8,348 nucleotides of DNA from Anaerolineales bacterium (GCA_018263655.1 JAANWY010000315.1:1456-9803); one strand, 5' to 3'; shown: positions 1 through 6,418, counted from the first letter of the stretch. Notes: a model not told the origin generated them from the sequence alone. Numbers and translations are program-made.

Positions 1-1922
1 GCACCGAGACGGCAGACCTGGCGACCCACGTGGCCGGCCAAGACCTCCCCGCAGAGTTGACAGCGCGACTGTTCGAGGAAACTGAGGGCAACGCACTGTT
101 TGTCGTGGAGACGATGCGTGCGATGTCTGGAGACTGGGGATCAGAGACTAGAGATTGGGGAGAGATGGCGGCGTTTGAATCTCCCATCTCTAATCTCCAA
201 TCTCTACCCCGGGTGCACACCGTCATCCAGCAGCGCCTGGCTCAACTCACACCGCCCACTCGTGAACTGGTCGGCCTGGCGGCCACCATCGGGCGTGAGT
301 TTACGTTCGACATGCTGGCTCAGGCGAGCGAGGGTGACGAAGACGCGCTGGTACAGGGGTTAGACGAACTGTGGCAGCGACGGATCGTGCGGGAGCAGGG
401 TGAGGATAGCTACGACTTCAGCCACAACAAGATCCGCGAAGTGGCGTATGCTGGCGTGAGTGCGGCGCGGCGCCGGCTGCTGCACCGGCGCGTGGCGCAG
501 GCGCTGGAATCTGTGCACGCCCATGAGCTGGACGTTGTTAGCGGACAGGTGGCATCGCACTACGAACGGGCCGGCCTGCCGGAGCTGGCTGTCGGCTATT
601 ACCGGCGGGCGGCGGAGGTGGCAGTGCGAATCTGCGCCAACGCGGAGGCGGCGGGTTACCTGACGCGCGGGTTGACCCTCCTGGAGACGCTGCCGGCCAC
701 CCCGGAGCTCCAAGAGCGCGAACTGGCTCTGCAACTCGCCTTGGGCAATGCACTGTCCGTCACCCAGGGCGTTGGTGCGCAGGAAGTTGGCCAAACCTAC
801 GCCCGAGCACAAGTGCTGGGTGAGCAGACCGGACAGACGTCGCAGCTCTTTCGGGCAACGTGGGGATTGTGGCCGGTCCATTTGATACGAGCCGAGTTAC
901 AGATGGCGCGGGAACTGGGGGAGCAGCTTCTGGGCCTGGCCGAGGAGCAGGGGGACTCAGGGTGGCTCTTGGAAGCCCACCGGGCTGTGGGAGCCACCCT
1001 GTTTCTCAGGGGAGAGCCGGCGCCGGCCCGAACGCATCTGGAGCAAGCCCTCACCATCTACGACCCGCAGCAGCAGCACAGTCACCGCTTTCAGTACTTG
1101 TGGGACCCGGGCGTGGTGTGTCGATCCTATCTTGCCGACGCCCTGGGACTGCTCGGTTATCCGGTCCAGGCACTGCAAAGAGTCGATGAAGCGCTCGAGT
1201 TGGCCCGCGAGCTGGCTCATCCTGTCAGTGAGGCGCAGGCTCTGGGCCATGCCGCCATCTATCACATGTTGCGCCGGCAGGCCGAGGCAATCCAGGGGCC
1301 GGCCGAGGCGGCCCTCGCCCTCGCGACCGAGTGGGAAGTACACGACTGGGCTAGGCTCGTGGTGTTCCCTCGAGGCTGGGCCCTGGCTGAGTTGAGTCCT
1401 GAGTCGACCGCAGGGAAAGCGCAATTGCACGCCGGGCTAGAGATGATGCGTCAGGGCATGACCGACCTGCTGAATGCCGGCACACCTTTGTACGAACCCG
1501 TGCACCTCGCCCTGCTGGGTGAAGTCTACGGCAGAGCGGGGCAGCCGGAGGAGGGACTGGCTCTCGTCGACGAGGCGCTGACGGCGGCAGACAGAACCGG
1601 CGTGCGCTACTATCTGGCGGAACTGCATCGGATCAAGGGGGAACTGCTGCTGATGCAGGGCGCAGGCGCGAGTGGCCCGACGGAGGCCGAAGCCTGTTTC
1701 CGCCAGGCGCTGGAGGTCGCTCGCCGGCAGCGGGCCAAGTCGCTGGTGCTGTGGGCGACCATGAGCCTGAGCCGGCTGTGGCAGCGGCAGGGCCGGCCGG
1801 CGGAGGCGTACCGCCTGCTGAAGGACGTCTATGATTGGTTCACCGAAGGTTTCGACGAACCCGATTTGAAGGCGGCCCGAGCGCTGCTGGAGGAGCTGAA
1901 GGTGAGCAGTAACAGGATATGA
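1..1922 (+). CDS. AAA-ATPase/TPR transcriptional regulator or signalling ATPase, C-terminal part (5' end outside window)
   Basis: The reading frame is open from base 3 (frame -ACC GAG ACG-) and gives 639 visible residues. A GTG at 30 would be an artificial start, because homologous-looking sequence (ETADLATHVAG) lies before it. Residues up to about 170 look like the end of an AAA/NACHT-type ATPase module plus its helical and winged-helix follow-on: EETEGNALFVVETMR, then RLAQLTPPTRELVGLAATIG and YDFSHNKIREVAY. The remainder is a helical TPR-like array ending in WFTEGFDEPDLKAA, typical of COG3899-like predicted ATPases fused to BTAD (SARP) or adenylate-cyclase domains. The effector domain is upstream and unseen, so SARP and cyclase fusions cannot be separated. 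A short palindromic insertion sits in frame at 131-210. The TGA stop (1920-1922) lies inside the end of a repeat element. No partner gene is visible on the left. Family assignment is firm; the exact role is not. Confidence 0.85.
   Translation, partial: TETADLATHVAGQDLPAELTARLFEETEGNALFVVETMRAMSGDWGSETRDWGEMAAFESPISNLQSLPRVHTVIQQRLAQLTPPTRELVGLAATIGREFTFDMLAQASEGDEDALVQGLDELWQRRIVREQGEDSYDFSHNKIREVAYAGVSAARRRLLHRRVAQALESVHAHELDVVSGQVASHYERAGLPELAVGYYRRAAEVAVRICANAEAAGYLTRGLTLLETLPATPELQERELALQLALGNALSVTQGVGAQEVGQTYARAQVLGEQTGQTSQLFRATWGLWPVHLIRAELQMARELGEQLLGLAEEQGDSGWLLEAHRAVGATLFLRGEPAPARTHLEQALTIYDPQQQHSHRFQYLWDPGVVCRSYLADALGLLGYPVQALQRVDEALELARELAHPVSEAQALGHAAIYHMLRRQAEAIQGPAEAALALATEWEVHDWARLVVFPRGWALAELSPESTAGKAQLHAGLEMMRQGMTDLLNAGTPLYEPVHLALLGEVYGRAGQPEEGLALVDEALTAADRTGVRYYLAELHRIKGELLLMQGAGASGPTEAEACFRQALEVARRQRAKSLVLWATMSLSRLWQRQGRPAEAYRLLKDVYDWFTEGFDEPDLKAARALLEELKVSSNRI
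131..210. repeat. Imperfect palindromic element inserted in frame in the regulator gene
   Basis: Two A/G-rich arms face each other. The left arm (about 136-166) is built from GAGACTAGAGATTGGGGAGA, and the right arm (about 181-210) is the approximate reverse complement of it (CTCCCATCTCTAATCTCCAA and following bases). The arms agree well but not perfectly, and each is internally periodic (GAGATTGG/GAGATTAG). The stretch encodes a low-complexity segment rich in D, W, S and N between VVETMRAM and LPRVHTVI, two blocks expected to be close together in this protein family. The element is therefore probably an insertion tolerated in a loop. It resembles the small dispersed repeats I associate with Chloroflexota genomes; that link is from memory. 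Confidence 0.6.
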
Positions 1923-1989
1923 CAACGGATTTTCGGGATGTATCGGATAGTCATCTATCTGTTCAAATCCTCTCGATCCGTTGTCATAT
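1917..1989. repeat. MITE-like palindromic element, copy 1 (14-bp perfect terminal inverted repeats)
   Basis: The element starts with ATATGACAACGGAT (1917-1930) and ends with its exact reverse complement ATCCGTTGTCATAT (1976-1989), 73 bp in all. Inside the ends the arms continue as an imperfect palindrome built on GGAT/ATCC words. The TGA of the left end is the stop codon of the upstream regulator gene. The interior 15-mer TCGGGATGTATCGGA (1933-1947) recurs exactly in copy 2 (2030-2044). It contains no gene. Both ends carry TA next to TGACAAC/GTTGTCA, which would suit a TA target-site duplication, but this cannot be separated from the repeat itself. Confidence 0.75.
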
Positions 1990-2022
1990 GCGGGAAGGCA
2001 ACATCTCCTCAGCGATGCTTGG

Positions 2023-2080
2023 TGGATACTCGGGATGTATCGGACAGTATCCGTTCAATCCCCCAAATCCGTTGTCATAT
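2023..2080. repeat. MITE-like palindromic element, copy 2 (right part only)
   Basis: This copy shares TCGGGATGTATCGGA with copy 1, and then has TATCCGTTCAATCC (2048-2061) and the terminal AATCCGTTGTCATAT (2066-2080). The same right-hand block recurs at 3065-3097. The left end ATATGACAACGG is missing and the sequence begins near GGATACTCGGG, so it is a truncated or degenerated copy. It ends 40 bp before the start codon of the GxxExxY gene. Confidence 0.65.
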
Positions 2081-2120
2081 ACAGACAAGAAAAACAATCT
2101 CATACGCAAAGGTACAGCTT

Positions 2121-2918
2121 ATGACCGAACTCATCTATTCTGACTTGACCTACGAGGTGCGGGGCGCCATCTTCGACGTCTACAACGAATTACACCACCT
2201 CGATCTGTCCGAAAAGGGCTGGGAGAACGCGCTGGAGATTGCTCTGAAGGAGCGCGGCATGCACGTTCAGCGACAGGTAGAATACGAATTGCGATACAAA
2301 GGGTATCGCATCGGTCGCTTTTTCGTGGATATGCTGGTTGCAAAGAAGTTGCTCCTTGAGCTCAAAGCGGAAACGAAGTTGCTGCCCATCGACAAAGCCC
2401 AAGTCATCACCTATCTCGGCGTGGCTGGATTGAAACTTGGCATGCTGATCAACTTCGGCGGGCATGAACTTGAAATAAAGCGCATCCCGAACTTCGTCGG
2501 TCAGCCAACTGACCACTCCCCGCAAAGCGCCGATTCACCCGAAAACCACTTGCTCTATCCGGCCCTCACCCGCGAGTTACGAGGTCTGCTATATGACGTC
2601 CACAACACTCTGGGACCTGGCTTCATGCATATGCATTACCGGCGCGCCATCCAAATCGAGTTGCGCCGGCATGACATCCCGTACACAGTGAAGAAGGAAA
2701 TTACGCTGCGATACCGCCAACAGCCTATCGAAGCGCGTGAAACGCGCCTAATCATCGTGGACAAGCGAGTGCTACTCATCCCAATTGCTGTGCGTGCCAT
2801 CACGGCGCTGTTGAGACAACGTCTGCGTCAATACCTGAAGCTGTTGGATCTCAAGCTTGGACTCATCGTCAATTTCCATACGCCAAGTCTGGAAATTGAG
2901 ACGGTGAGGGTACAATGA
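2121..2918 (+). CDS. Tandem GxxExxY-family protein (PD-(D/E)XK-like), one intact and one degenerate domain
   Basis: A 265-aa protein, about twice the usual 125-140 aa of GxxExxY (TIGR04256/PDDEXK_3-type) proteins. I chose the ATG at 2121 because AAAGG lies 8 nt upstream; the open frame back to 1938 only translates repeat DNA. Domain 1 (residues about 5-125) has VDMLV with D70, LELKAE with E80 and K82, Q94, and LKLGMLINF, matching the family core, but its name motif reads DLSEKGW (D28, E31, W34) instead of GxxExxY. Domain 2 (about 145-265) has the archetypal LGPGF and LKLGLIVNF at an exact 140-residue offset. Its motif is GFMHMHY, with E replaced by H170, and the positions of D70, E80, K82 and Q94 are L210, I220, I222 and R234. 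Domain 2 should therefore be catalytically dead. The biochemical function of the family is not settled; a nuclease role is inferred from the fold. Repeats flank the gene on both sides, which suggests a mobile or selfish cassette. Base composition is more A/T-rich than in neighbouring genes. Confidence 0.85.
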   Translation: MTELIYSDLTYEVRGAIFDVYNELHHLDLSEKGWENALEIALKERGMHVQRQVEYELRYKGYRIGRFFVDMLVAKKLLLELKAETKLLPIDKAQVITYLGVAGLKLGMLINFGGHELEIKRIPNFVGQPTDHSPQSADSPENHLLYPALTRELRGLLYDVHNTLGPGFMHMHYRRAIQIELRRHDIPYTVKKEITLRYRQQPIEARETRLIIVDKRVLLIPIAVRAITALLRQRLRQYLKLLDLKLGLIVNFHTPSLEIETVRVQ

Positions 2919-2949
2919 ATGTCCGAAAGTCAATGAAATGGTTGCTTCC

Positions 2950-3097
2950 ATATGACAACGGATTCGGAGGATGAAACGGATGGCTTTCCGACAGATCCTG
3001 ACAAACCATTGTCATACGGTGCGGCATCTGACAGCAGATTCTAAGGATTCATCGGATCACTCACTATCCGTTCAATCCTCTTAATCCGTTGTCATAT
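2950..3097. repeat. MITE-like palindromic element, copy 3 (148 bp, perfect 15-bp terminal inverted repeats)
   Basis: The left end ATATGACAACGGATT (2950-2964) is the exact reverse complement of the right end AATCCGTTGTCATAT (3083-3097). The arms extend to 34 bp (2950-2983 against 3064-3097) with 29 matches by eye. An internal degenerate end, CCATTGTCATA (3006-3016), suggests a compound of two shorter copies, the first 67 bp long and close in size to copy 1. The right half repeats the block seen in copy 2. It begins 31 bp after the stop of the GxxExxY gene and ends 21 bp before the amidase start codon. No coding sequence is visible in it. Confidence 0.8.
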
Positions 3098-3118
3098 CCG
3101 ATGGGAAGAGGAAACAAA

Positions 3119-4549
3119 ATGAGTAACTTCACTGAATACAACGAATACGATGGGCTGGGGTTGGCCGAACTGGTGCGCGACGGCGAGGTCACGGCCGGCG
3201 AGGTGGTCGAAGCCGCCATCGCGCGCATCGAGGCGCTCAACCCGCAGCTCAACGCCGTGATCCACACCATGTACGACCGGGCGCGGGCCGCCGTCGAACG
3301 CGGCCTGCCCGAGGGGCCGTTCACCGGCGTGCCCTTTCTGATCAAAGACCTCTTCGTCGCCTACGCCGGCGAGCCCCTGCGCGCCGGCAGCCGGTTTTTC
3401 GACGGCTTCGTGCCCGACCACGACAGCGAGTTGGTCCGGCGCTACAAGGCCGCTGGCCTGGTCACTCTGGGCAAGACCAACCTGCCCGAGCTCGGCCTGC
3501 TGGGCGTGACGGAGCCGGAGCTGCTCGGCCCGACCCACAACCCGTGGGACCTGACCCGCTCCCCCGGCGGCTCCAGCGGCGGATCGGCGGCGGCCGTGGC
3601 GGCCGGCATGGCGCCGCTGGCCCACGGCAGCGATGCGGCCGGCTCCTTGCGTCAGCCGGCGTCCTGGTGCGGCTTGTTCAGCCTGAAACCGAGTCGCGGC
3701 CGCACCCCTGCCGCCGACATCGCGCCGCTACTGGTCATCGATCACGTGCTGACCCGCTCGGTGCGCGATAGCGCTGCGATGCTGGATGCCACCGCCGGCC
3801 CGGAGGTGGGCGCCGCCTACGTCGCGCCGCCGCCGGCCCGCCCCTTCCTCGACGAGGTCGGCCAAGGCAAGCTTGGCCTGGCCGAACCTGGCAAATTGCG
3901 CATCGCCTACACTGCCCAGCCGTTGTTTGGCGATTACGTGCACGCCGACTGCGTGGCGGGGTTGAAGGCCACGGTCAGCCTCCTCGAAGAGTTGGGACAC
4001 GAGGTGGTGGAGGCAACGCCTGACGTGGACGGCCAGGCGATGGTGGGCGCCGCTCTCTCGATGTTGGCGGCTGAAGTCAAAGCGGAGGTCGAGGAAGCCG
4101 AGGCGCTCCTGGGGCGCGAGGCCACGCCCGACAATTTTGAAGCAGCCACCTGGGCAGCTCTCGTTGCCGGCGGGGAGATTTCGGCGCCGGACTTCGTCCG
4201 CGCCACGCGTCAGCTCCGGCGCGGCGGGCGGCAGTTCAGCCGGTTCTGCGGCGCTTACGACGCGTTCCTCACGCCCACCGCGGGCATTCCGCCGGCGGGG
4301 ACGGGCAGCCTCGCGGGCGACATGGAATCGCTCTACAAGGTGATACCGTTTCTGCCCCTGCTGGCGAACGCCAGCGGCCAGCCGGCTATGTCGGTACCGC
4401 TGCACTGGAACGACGCGGGGCTGCCCATCGGCATGCAGTTCGTGGGCCGCTACGGCGACGAAGCCACGCTGTTCCGCCTGGCTGGCCAGCTCGAGCGCGC
4501 GCAGCCGTGGTTCCATCGGCGGCCGGCGGTGTTCGGGTTGCCGGCATGA
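3119..4549 (+). CDS. Amidase-signature family hydrolase (NylA-like amidase)
   Basis: A 476-aa cytoplasmic serine hydrolase that cleaves C-N amide bonds; the substrate is unknown. The ATG at 3119 follows AGAGGA (3106-3111) by 7 nt; an upstream in-frame ATG at 3101 has no ribosome site. The complete Ser-cisSer-Lys triad is visible: K76 in GVPFLIKDL, cis-Ser S152 in SPGGSSGGS, and nucleophile S176 in GSDAAGSLRQPA. The S152-S176 spacing of 24 residues is the family norm. The stretch WCGLFSLKPSRGRTP after the nucleophile recalls 6-aminohexanoate-cyclic-dimer hydrolases (NylA) and related amidases more than GatA, and no gatB or gatC is nearby. Length is normal. There is no signal peptide. The gene stands alone between a repeat element and a strong hairpin, so it is probably monocistronic. 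The immediate upstream DNA is repeat sequence. Family certain, substrate not. Confidence 0.93.
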   Translation: MSNFTEYNEYDGLGLAELVRDGEVTAGEVVEAAIARIEALNPQLNAVIHTMYDRARAAVERGLPEGPFTGVPFLIKDLFVAYAGEPLRAGSRFFDGFVPDHDSELVRRYKAAGLVTLGKTNLPELGLLGVTEPELLGPTHNPWDLTRSPGGSSGGSAAAVAAGMAPLAHGSDAAGSLRQPASWCGLFSLKPSRGRTPAADIAPLLVIDHVLTRSVRDSAAMLDATAGPEVGAAYVAPPPARPFLDEVGQGKLGLAEPGKLRIAYTAQPLFGDYVHADCVAGLKATVSLLEELGHEVVEATPDVDGQAMVGAALSMLAAEVKAEVEEAEALLGREATPDNFEAATWAALVAGGEISAPDFVRATRQLRRGGRQFSRFCGAYDAFLTPTAGIPPAGTGSLAGDMESLYKVIPFLPLLANASGQPAMSVPLHWNDAGLPIGMQFVGRYGDEATLFRLAGQLERAQPWFHRRPAVFGLPA

Positions 4550-4569
4550 GCCAACGACGCCACGCCACC

Positions 4570-4620
4570 AGACCCTAAAGGTTTCAGGCAACGCTGCGCG
4601 TTGCAAAACCTTTAGGGTCT
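4570..4620. terminator. Long two-part hairpin, probable terminator of the amidase gene or REP-like repeat
   Basis: Outer stem of 15 perfect base pairs (AGACCCTAAAGGTTT at 4570-4584 with its complement at 4606-4620). An inner perfect 7-bp stem, GCAACGC (4588-4594) with GCGTTGC (4598-4604), closes a TGC loop. It starts 20 bp after the amidase stop and is followed by GTCCTTTT, a weak T-run on the plus strand. The symmetry would allow termination in both directions. Such length and perfection also fit a dispersed palindromic repeat, so the terminator role is an inference from position. Confidence 0.6.
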
Positions 4621-4629
4621 GTCCTTTTC

Positions 4630-4751
4630 CCCCGAAACCCTTCACAAACCGCCCCCGTTTCACGAAAACCCCCCACGAGACGCATTTCTTCACAAAACCC
4701 CACTCATAAAACGCTCCATGAAACGCTTTTCAAACGCTCCATTCGTATACT
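4630..4751 (+). promoter_or_regulatory. Iterated GAAACGCT-like operator and -10 box, promoter A (DUF1059-1 / OsmC lipoprotein)
   Basis: This gene-free stretch holds repeated C(G/A)AAAC-like words embedded in C-runs. Three are clearest: AAAACGCTCC (from 4708), GAAACGCTTTT (from 4720) and CAAACGCTCC (from 4731). They are spaced 12 and 11 bp, about one helical turn, and are followed 15 bp after the last start by TATACT (4746-4751). More degenerate copies lie upstream (GAAACCC at 4634, TCACGAAAACC near 4660, ACGAGACGC near 4675, TCACAAAACC near 4690). There is no ordinary -35 hexamer, which suggests an activator-dependent promoter. The layout recurs at 7281-7369 with the same spacing. Confidence 0.6.
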
Positions 4752-4796
4752 TGAATCATAACCTAATCGTTCAAGTTCAGACGAAAGGAGGAGCAG

Positions 4797-4967
4797 ATGA
4801 AGGTTCTACGCTGCCGCGACGCCGGCTTCGACTGCGAGCACGAGATTCGGGCCGAGAATGAGGAGGACGTCCTGCAGCAAGCGGCCGAGCACGCCCAAGC
4901 CGTACACGACGTCGACGTGACGCCGGAGTTGGTCGAGCAGGTCAAAAGCCTGATCCGCGAAGAATAA
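4797..4967 (+). CDS. DUF1059 small protein (predicted metal-binding), copy 1
   Basis: A 56-aa protein starting MKVLRCRDAGFDC and ending SLIREE. It matches the DUF1059 (PF06348/COG5466) pattern of a short N-terminal MK-x-x-x-C-x-D-x-G-F-x-C strand followed by an acidic helical half. C6, C13, H15, H32 and H37 could form a metal site, as the COG5466 name suggests; binding is not shown here. An unusually strong ribosome site, AAAGGAGGAG (4784-4793), fixes the start, with a spacer of 5 nt from the AGGAGG core. It is first in a probable operon with the OsmC lipoprotein 45 nt downstream, under promoter A. The paralogue at 7746 shares the same N-terminal signature. It has no signal peptide, so it is cytoplasmic. 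Function is unknown. Confidence 0.88.
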   Translation: MKVLRCRDAGFDCEHEIRAENEEDVLQQAAEHAQAVHDVDVTPELVEQVKSLIREE

Positions 4968-5012
4968 GTCGAAATTCCGAGCCATTCCCTAGCGAGTAAA
5001 GGAGAAACAAGA

Positions 5013-6032
5013 ATGACGAATTTGTTGAGAAATCGCGCACTGTTGGTCGCCGGCTTGCTGTTCGTGCTCGTTCTGGCGGCCTGTCAACCCATGGTCTTGC
5101 CGACGCCGGCCGCCGCACCGCAGGAGGCGGAGGCCCAATCCGAGGCCCCCTCCCTCGCCACCGCGTCGGCCGTCTCTCGGCTGTCCAACCAGCCCGGGCG
5201 AGCCATCGTCACCGCCCGTGGCAACCACTTCGTCGTGGATTCGGTGCCACCCTTGGGCGGCCCGAATGAGGAGATCAACCCGCTTGACCTGATGTTGGGC
5301 GGGTTAGCCACGTGCGGCACGTTCATCTACGAGACAGCAGCTCAAGAGATGGGTATCCCTCTCGACGAGCTCGCGGCGACTGTCGAAGGTGACTTCGATC
5401 CACGCGGCGTGGGCGGCGCGCCGGTCAATCCGCGCATCCAAGCGATGCGCGTGCATATGGACATGGCCGGCCCCACCGCAGAAGAGGCGGAAAAGCTAGC
5501 CGACGCCTTCCGCACCCGCTGCCCGATCTACACCACCCTGTCTCGTGCCGCGCCCATCGAGATTTCGACGGGTGAGAAGCAAGAAGCCGCGGTTGCTGAA
5601 GGCCTAGCTACCGCTTCGGTGGTTTCGAAGCTGTCCAATCAGCCGGGGCGCGCCATCGTCACCGCCCGTGGCAACCACTTTGTCGTGGATTCCGTGCCGC
5701 CGCTGGGCGGCCCCAACGAAGAGCGGAACCCGCTGGACCTGGCGCTGGGTGCACTGGCCACGTGTGGCACGTTCATCTATGAAACGGCAGCCCAGGAGAT
5801 GGATATTCCGCTGGAGAGCGTGGCTGCCACTGTTGAAAGTGACTTCGATCCACGCGGTGTCGCCGGCGCCCCAGTCGACCCGCGTATCCAAGCGCTCCGT
5901 GTCCAGATGGCGCTGGAAGGGCCGGACCAGGCCGAGGCAGAGAAGTTGGCCGAAGCATTCCAAAATCGCTGCCCCATCTACACGACACTGACCCGCGCCG
6001 CACCCATCGAGATCGAGAACGTGACGAAATAG
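5013..6032 (+). CDS. Lipoprotein with two tandem OsmC-like domains
   Basis: A 339-aa protein. Residues 1-24 form a lipoprotein signal peptide (basic MTNLLRNR, hydrophobic core, lipobox LAAC with C24), then a P/A/E linker to about residue 47. Two OsmC/Ohr-like domains follow at about 48-185 and 198-335, related by an exact 150-residue (450-bp) offset and very similar even in DNA. Each domain keeps both cysteines of the peroxide-reducing pair: C101 and C170, then C251 and C320, in contexts LATCGTFIYE and RCPIYTTL. OsmC/Ohr proteins normally reduce organic hydroperoxides in the cytoplasm as dimers of about 140-aa chains. Here the dimer seems fused and anchored outside the membrane. The start has AAAGGAG (4998-5004) at 8 nt. 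It is likely cotranscribed with the DUF1059 gene upstream. Peroxidase activity and the external electron donor are inferred or unknown. Confidence 0.9.
   Translation: MTNLLRNRALLVAGLLFVLVLAACQPMVLPTPAAAPQEAEAQSEAPSLATASAVSRLSNQPGRAIVTARGNHFVVDSVPPLGGPNEEINPLDLMLGGLATCGTFIYETAAQEMGIPLDELAATVEGDFDPRGVGGAPVNPRIQAMRVHMDMAGPTAEEAEKLADAFRTRCPIYTTLSRAAPIEISTGEKQEAAVAEGLATASVVSKLSNQPGRAIVTARGNHFVVDSVPPLGGPNEERNPLDLALGALATCGTFIYETAAQEMDIPLESVAATVESDFDPRGVAGAPVDPRIQALRVQMALEGPDQAEAEKLAEAFQNRCPIYTTLTRAAPIEIENVTK
5154..6017 (+). repeat. 450-bp-offset tandem duplication of the OsmC domain coding sequence
   Basis: Bases 5154-5567 and 5604-6017 encode the two OsmC domains in the same phase, without gaps. 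Long stretches are nearly identical at DNA level, for example around 5205-5235 and 5655-5685 (CATCGTCACCGCCCGTGGCA in both). Differences are mostly at third codon positions, which points to a duplication followed by selection on both copies. Confidence 0.85.
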
Positions 6033-6054
6033 ATTTCTCACACTCCTCCTGGTT

Positions 6055-6090
6055 GGCACCTGCTCGCCACGATGCCGGCGAGCAGGTGCC
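6055..6090. terminator. Perfect 14-bp hairpin after the OsmC lipoprotein gene
   Basis: GGCACCTGCTCGCC (6055-6068) pairs exactly with GGCGAGCAGGTGCC (6077-6090) around an 8-nt loop. It lies 22 bp after the stop codon. There is no T-run behind it (GCTGCTCT), so it may stabilise the 3' end, attenuate read-through into the next small gene, or be a dispersed palindrome rather than a classical terminator. Confidence 0.5.
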
Positions 6091-6149
6091 GCTGCTCTAC
6101 CAGAGGATGCCGAACATGACGTGAGCCCAGAATCCTGAGGCAGGCAATC

Positions 6150-6368
6150 GTGAAGCGAAGAAAACAGCCGGCGCACTCGCATATGTTCCAGGTGCGGATA
6201 TGGCGGGAAGACTTGGGCGCCGGCCAGTCCGAGTGGCGCGGCAAGGTGCAACACGCGCTCAGCGGCCGGCGGCGCTACTTCCGCCAGTGGCCGGACCTGC
6301 TCGTGTATCTGCAGGAGATGCTGTCGGAAGTGGAGGCCGAGGATGGTAGTGGCGAGGCATTCCCGTGA
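6150..6368 (+). CDS. Small conserved protein with GAGQSEWRG motif, copy 1
   Basis: A 72-aa protein with a GTG start at 6150 preceded by GAGG (6137-6140) at 9 nt. An internal ATG at residue 12 (HMFQV) is possible but would remove conserved-looking sequence. The core runs from HMFQVRIW through GAGQSEWRG, VQHALSG and YFRQWPDLL to an acidic tail. It is clearly paralogous to the protein at 7505 (GAGQSEWRGRVQHVLSG). I do not recognise a named family, although similar short VR-W...WRG..H..SG...F proteins occur in Chloroflexota and Actinobacteria as far as I recall. No signal peptide or membrane segment is visible. It follows the OsmC gene by 117 bp with a hairpin between, so cotranscription is uncertain. 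Confidence 0.75.
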   Translation: MKRRKQPAHSHMFQVRIWREDLGAGQSEWRGKVQHALSGRRRYFRQWPDLLVYLQEMLSEVEAEDGSGEAFP

Positions 6369-6418
6369 TCGTGCGACACCTGCCCTGGAACCTCATCCGT
6401 GGGAACTAACGTCCGCGC

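Noticed and set aside
360..1925. Minus-strand ORFs (360-881, 957-1430, 1437-1925) opposite the AAA/TPR regulator
   Set aside because: All lie opposite a continuous TPR-type protein, and their translations lack motifs. They are typical GC-rich antisense frames.
1938..2120. N-terminal extension of the GxxExxY protein (61 extra residues)
   Set aside because: It translates the palindromic repeats, has no ribosome site and precedes the family's normal N-terminus. The ATG at 2121 has AAAGG at proper distance.
1919..2143. Short ORF overlapping the repeats (74 codons)
   Set aside because: It consists almost entirely of repeat sequence and has no recognisable protein features.
3119..4549. Amidase as GatA of the tRNA-dependent amidotransferase
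   Set aside because: The gene has no gatB or gatC neighbour, and the region after the nucleophile (WCGLFSLKPSRGRTP) fits general NylA-like amidases better.
3728..4693. Long minus-strand ORF (321 codons) opposite the amidase gene
   Set aside because: It is the antisense shadow of a high-GC gene. It is rich in R, H and G without recognisable motifs and runs through the hairpin, whereas the plus strand carries an intact amidase triad.
4630..4740. Repeated AAACGCTCC words as a CRISPR array or replication iterons
   Set aside because: Units are only 11-16 bp without unique spacers, there are no cas or rep genes, and they sit at fixed distance from a -10 box, which fits a promoter operator.
5604..6254. 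Minus-strand ORF (216 codons) opposite the second OsmC domain
   Set aside because: Antisense to a clearly conserved domain, crosses a perfect hairpin, and shows no family motif or ribosome site.
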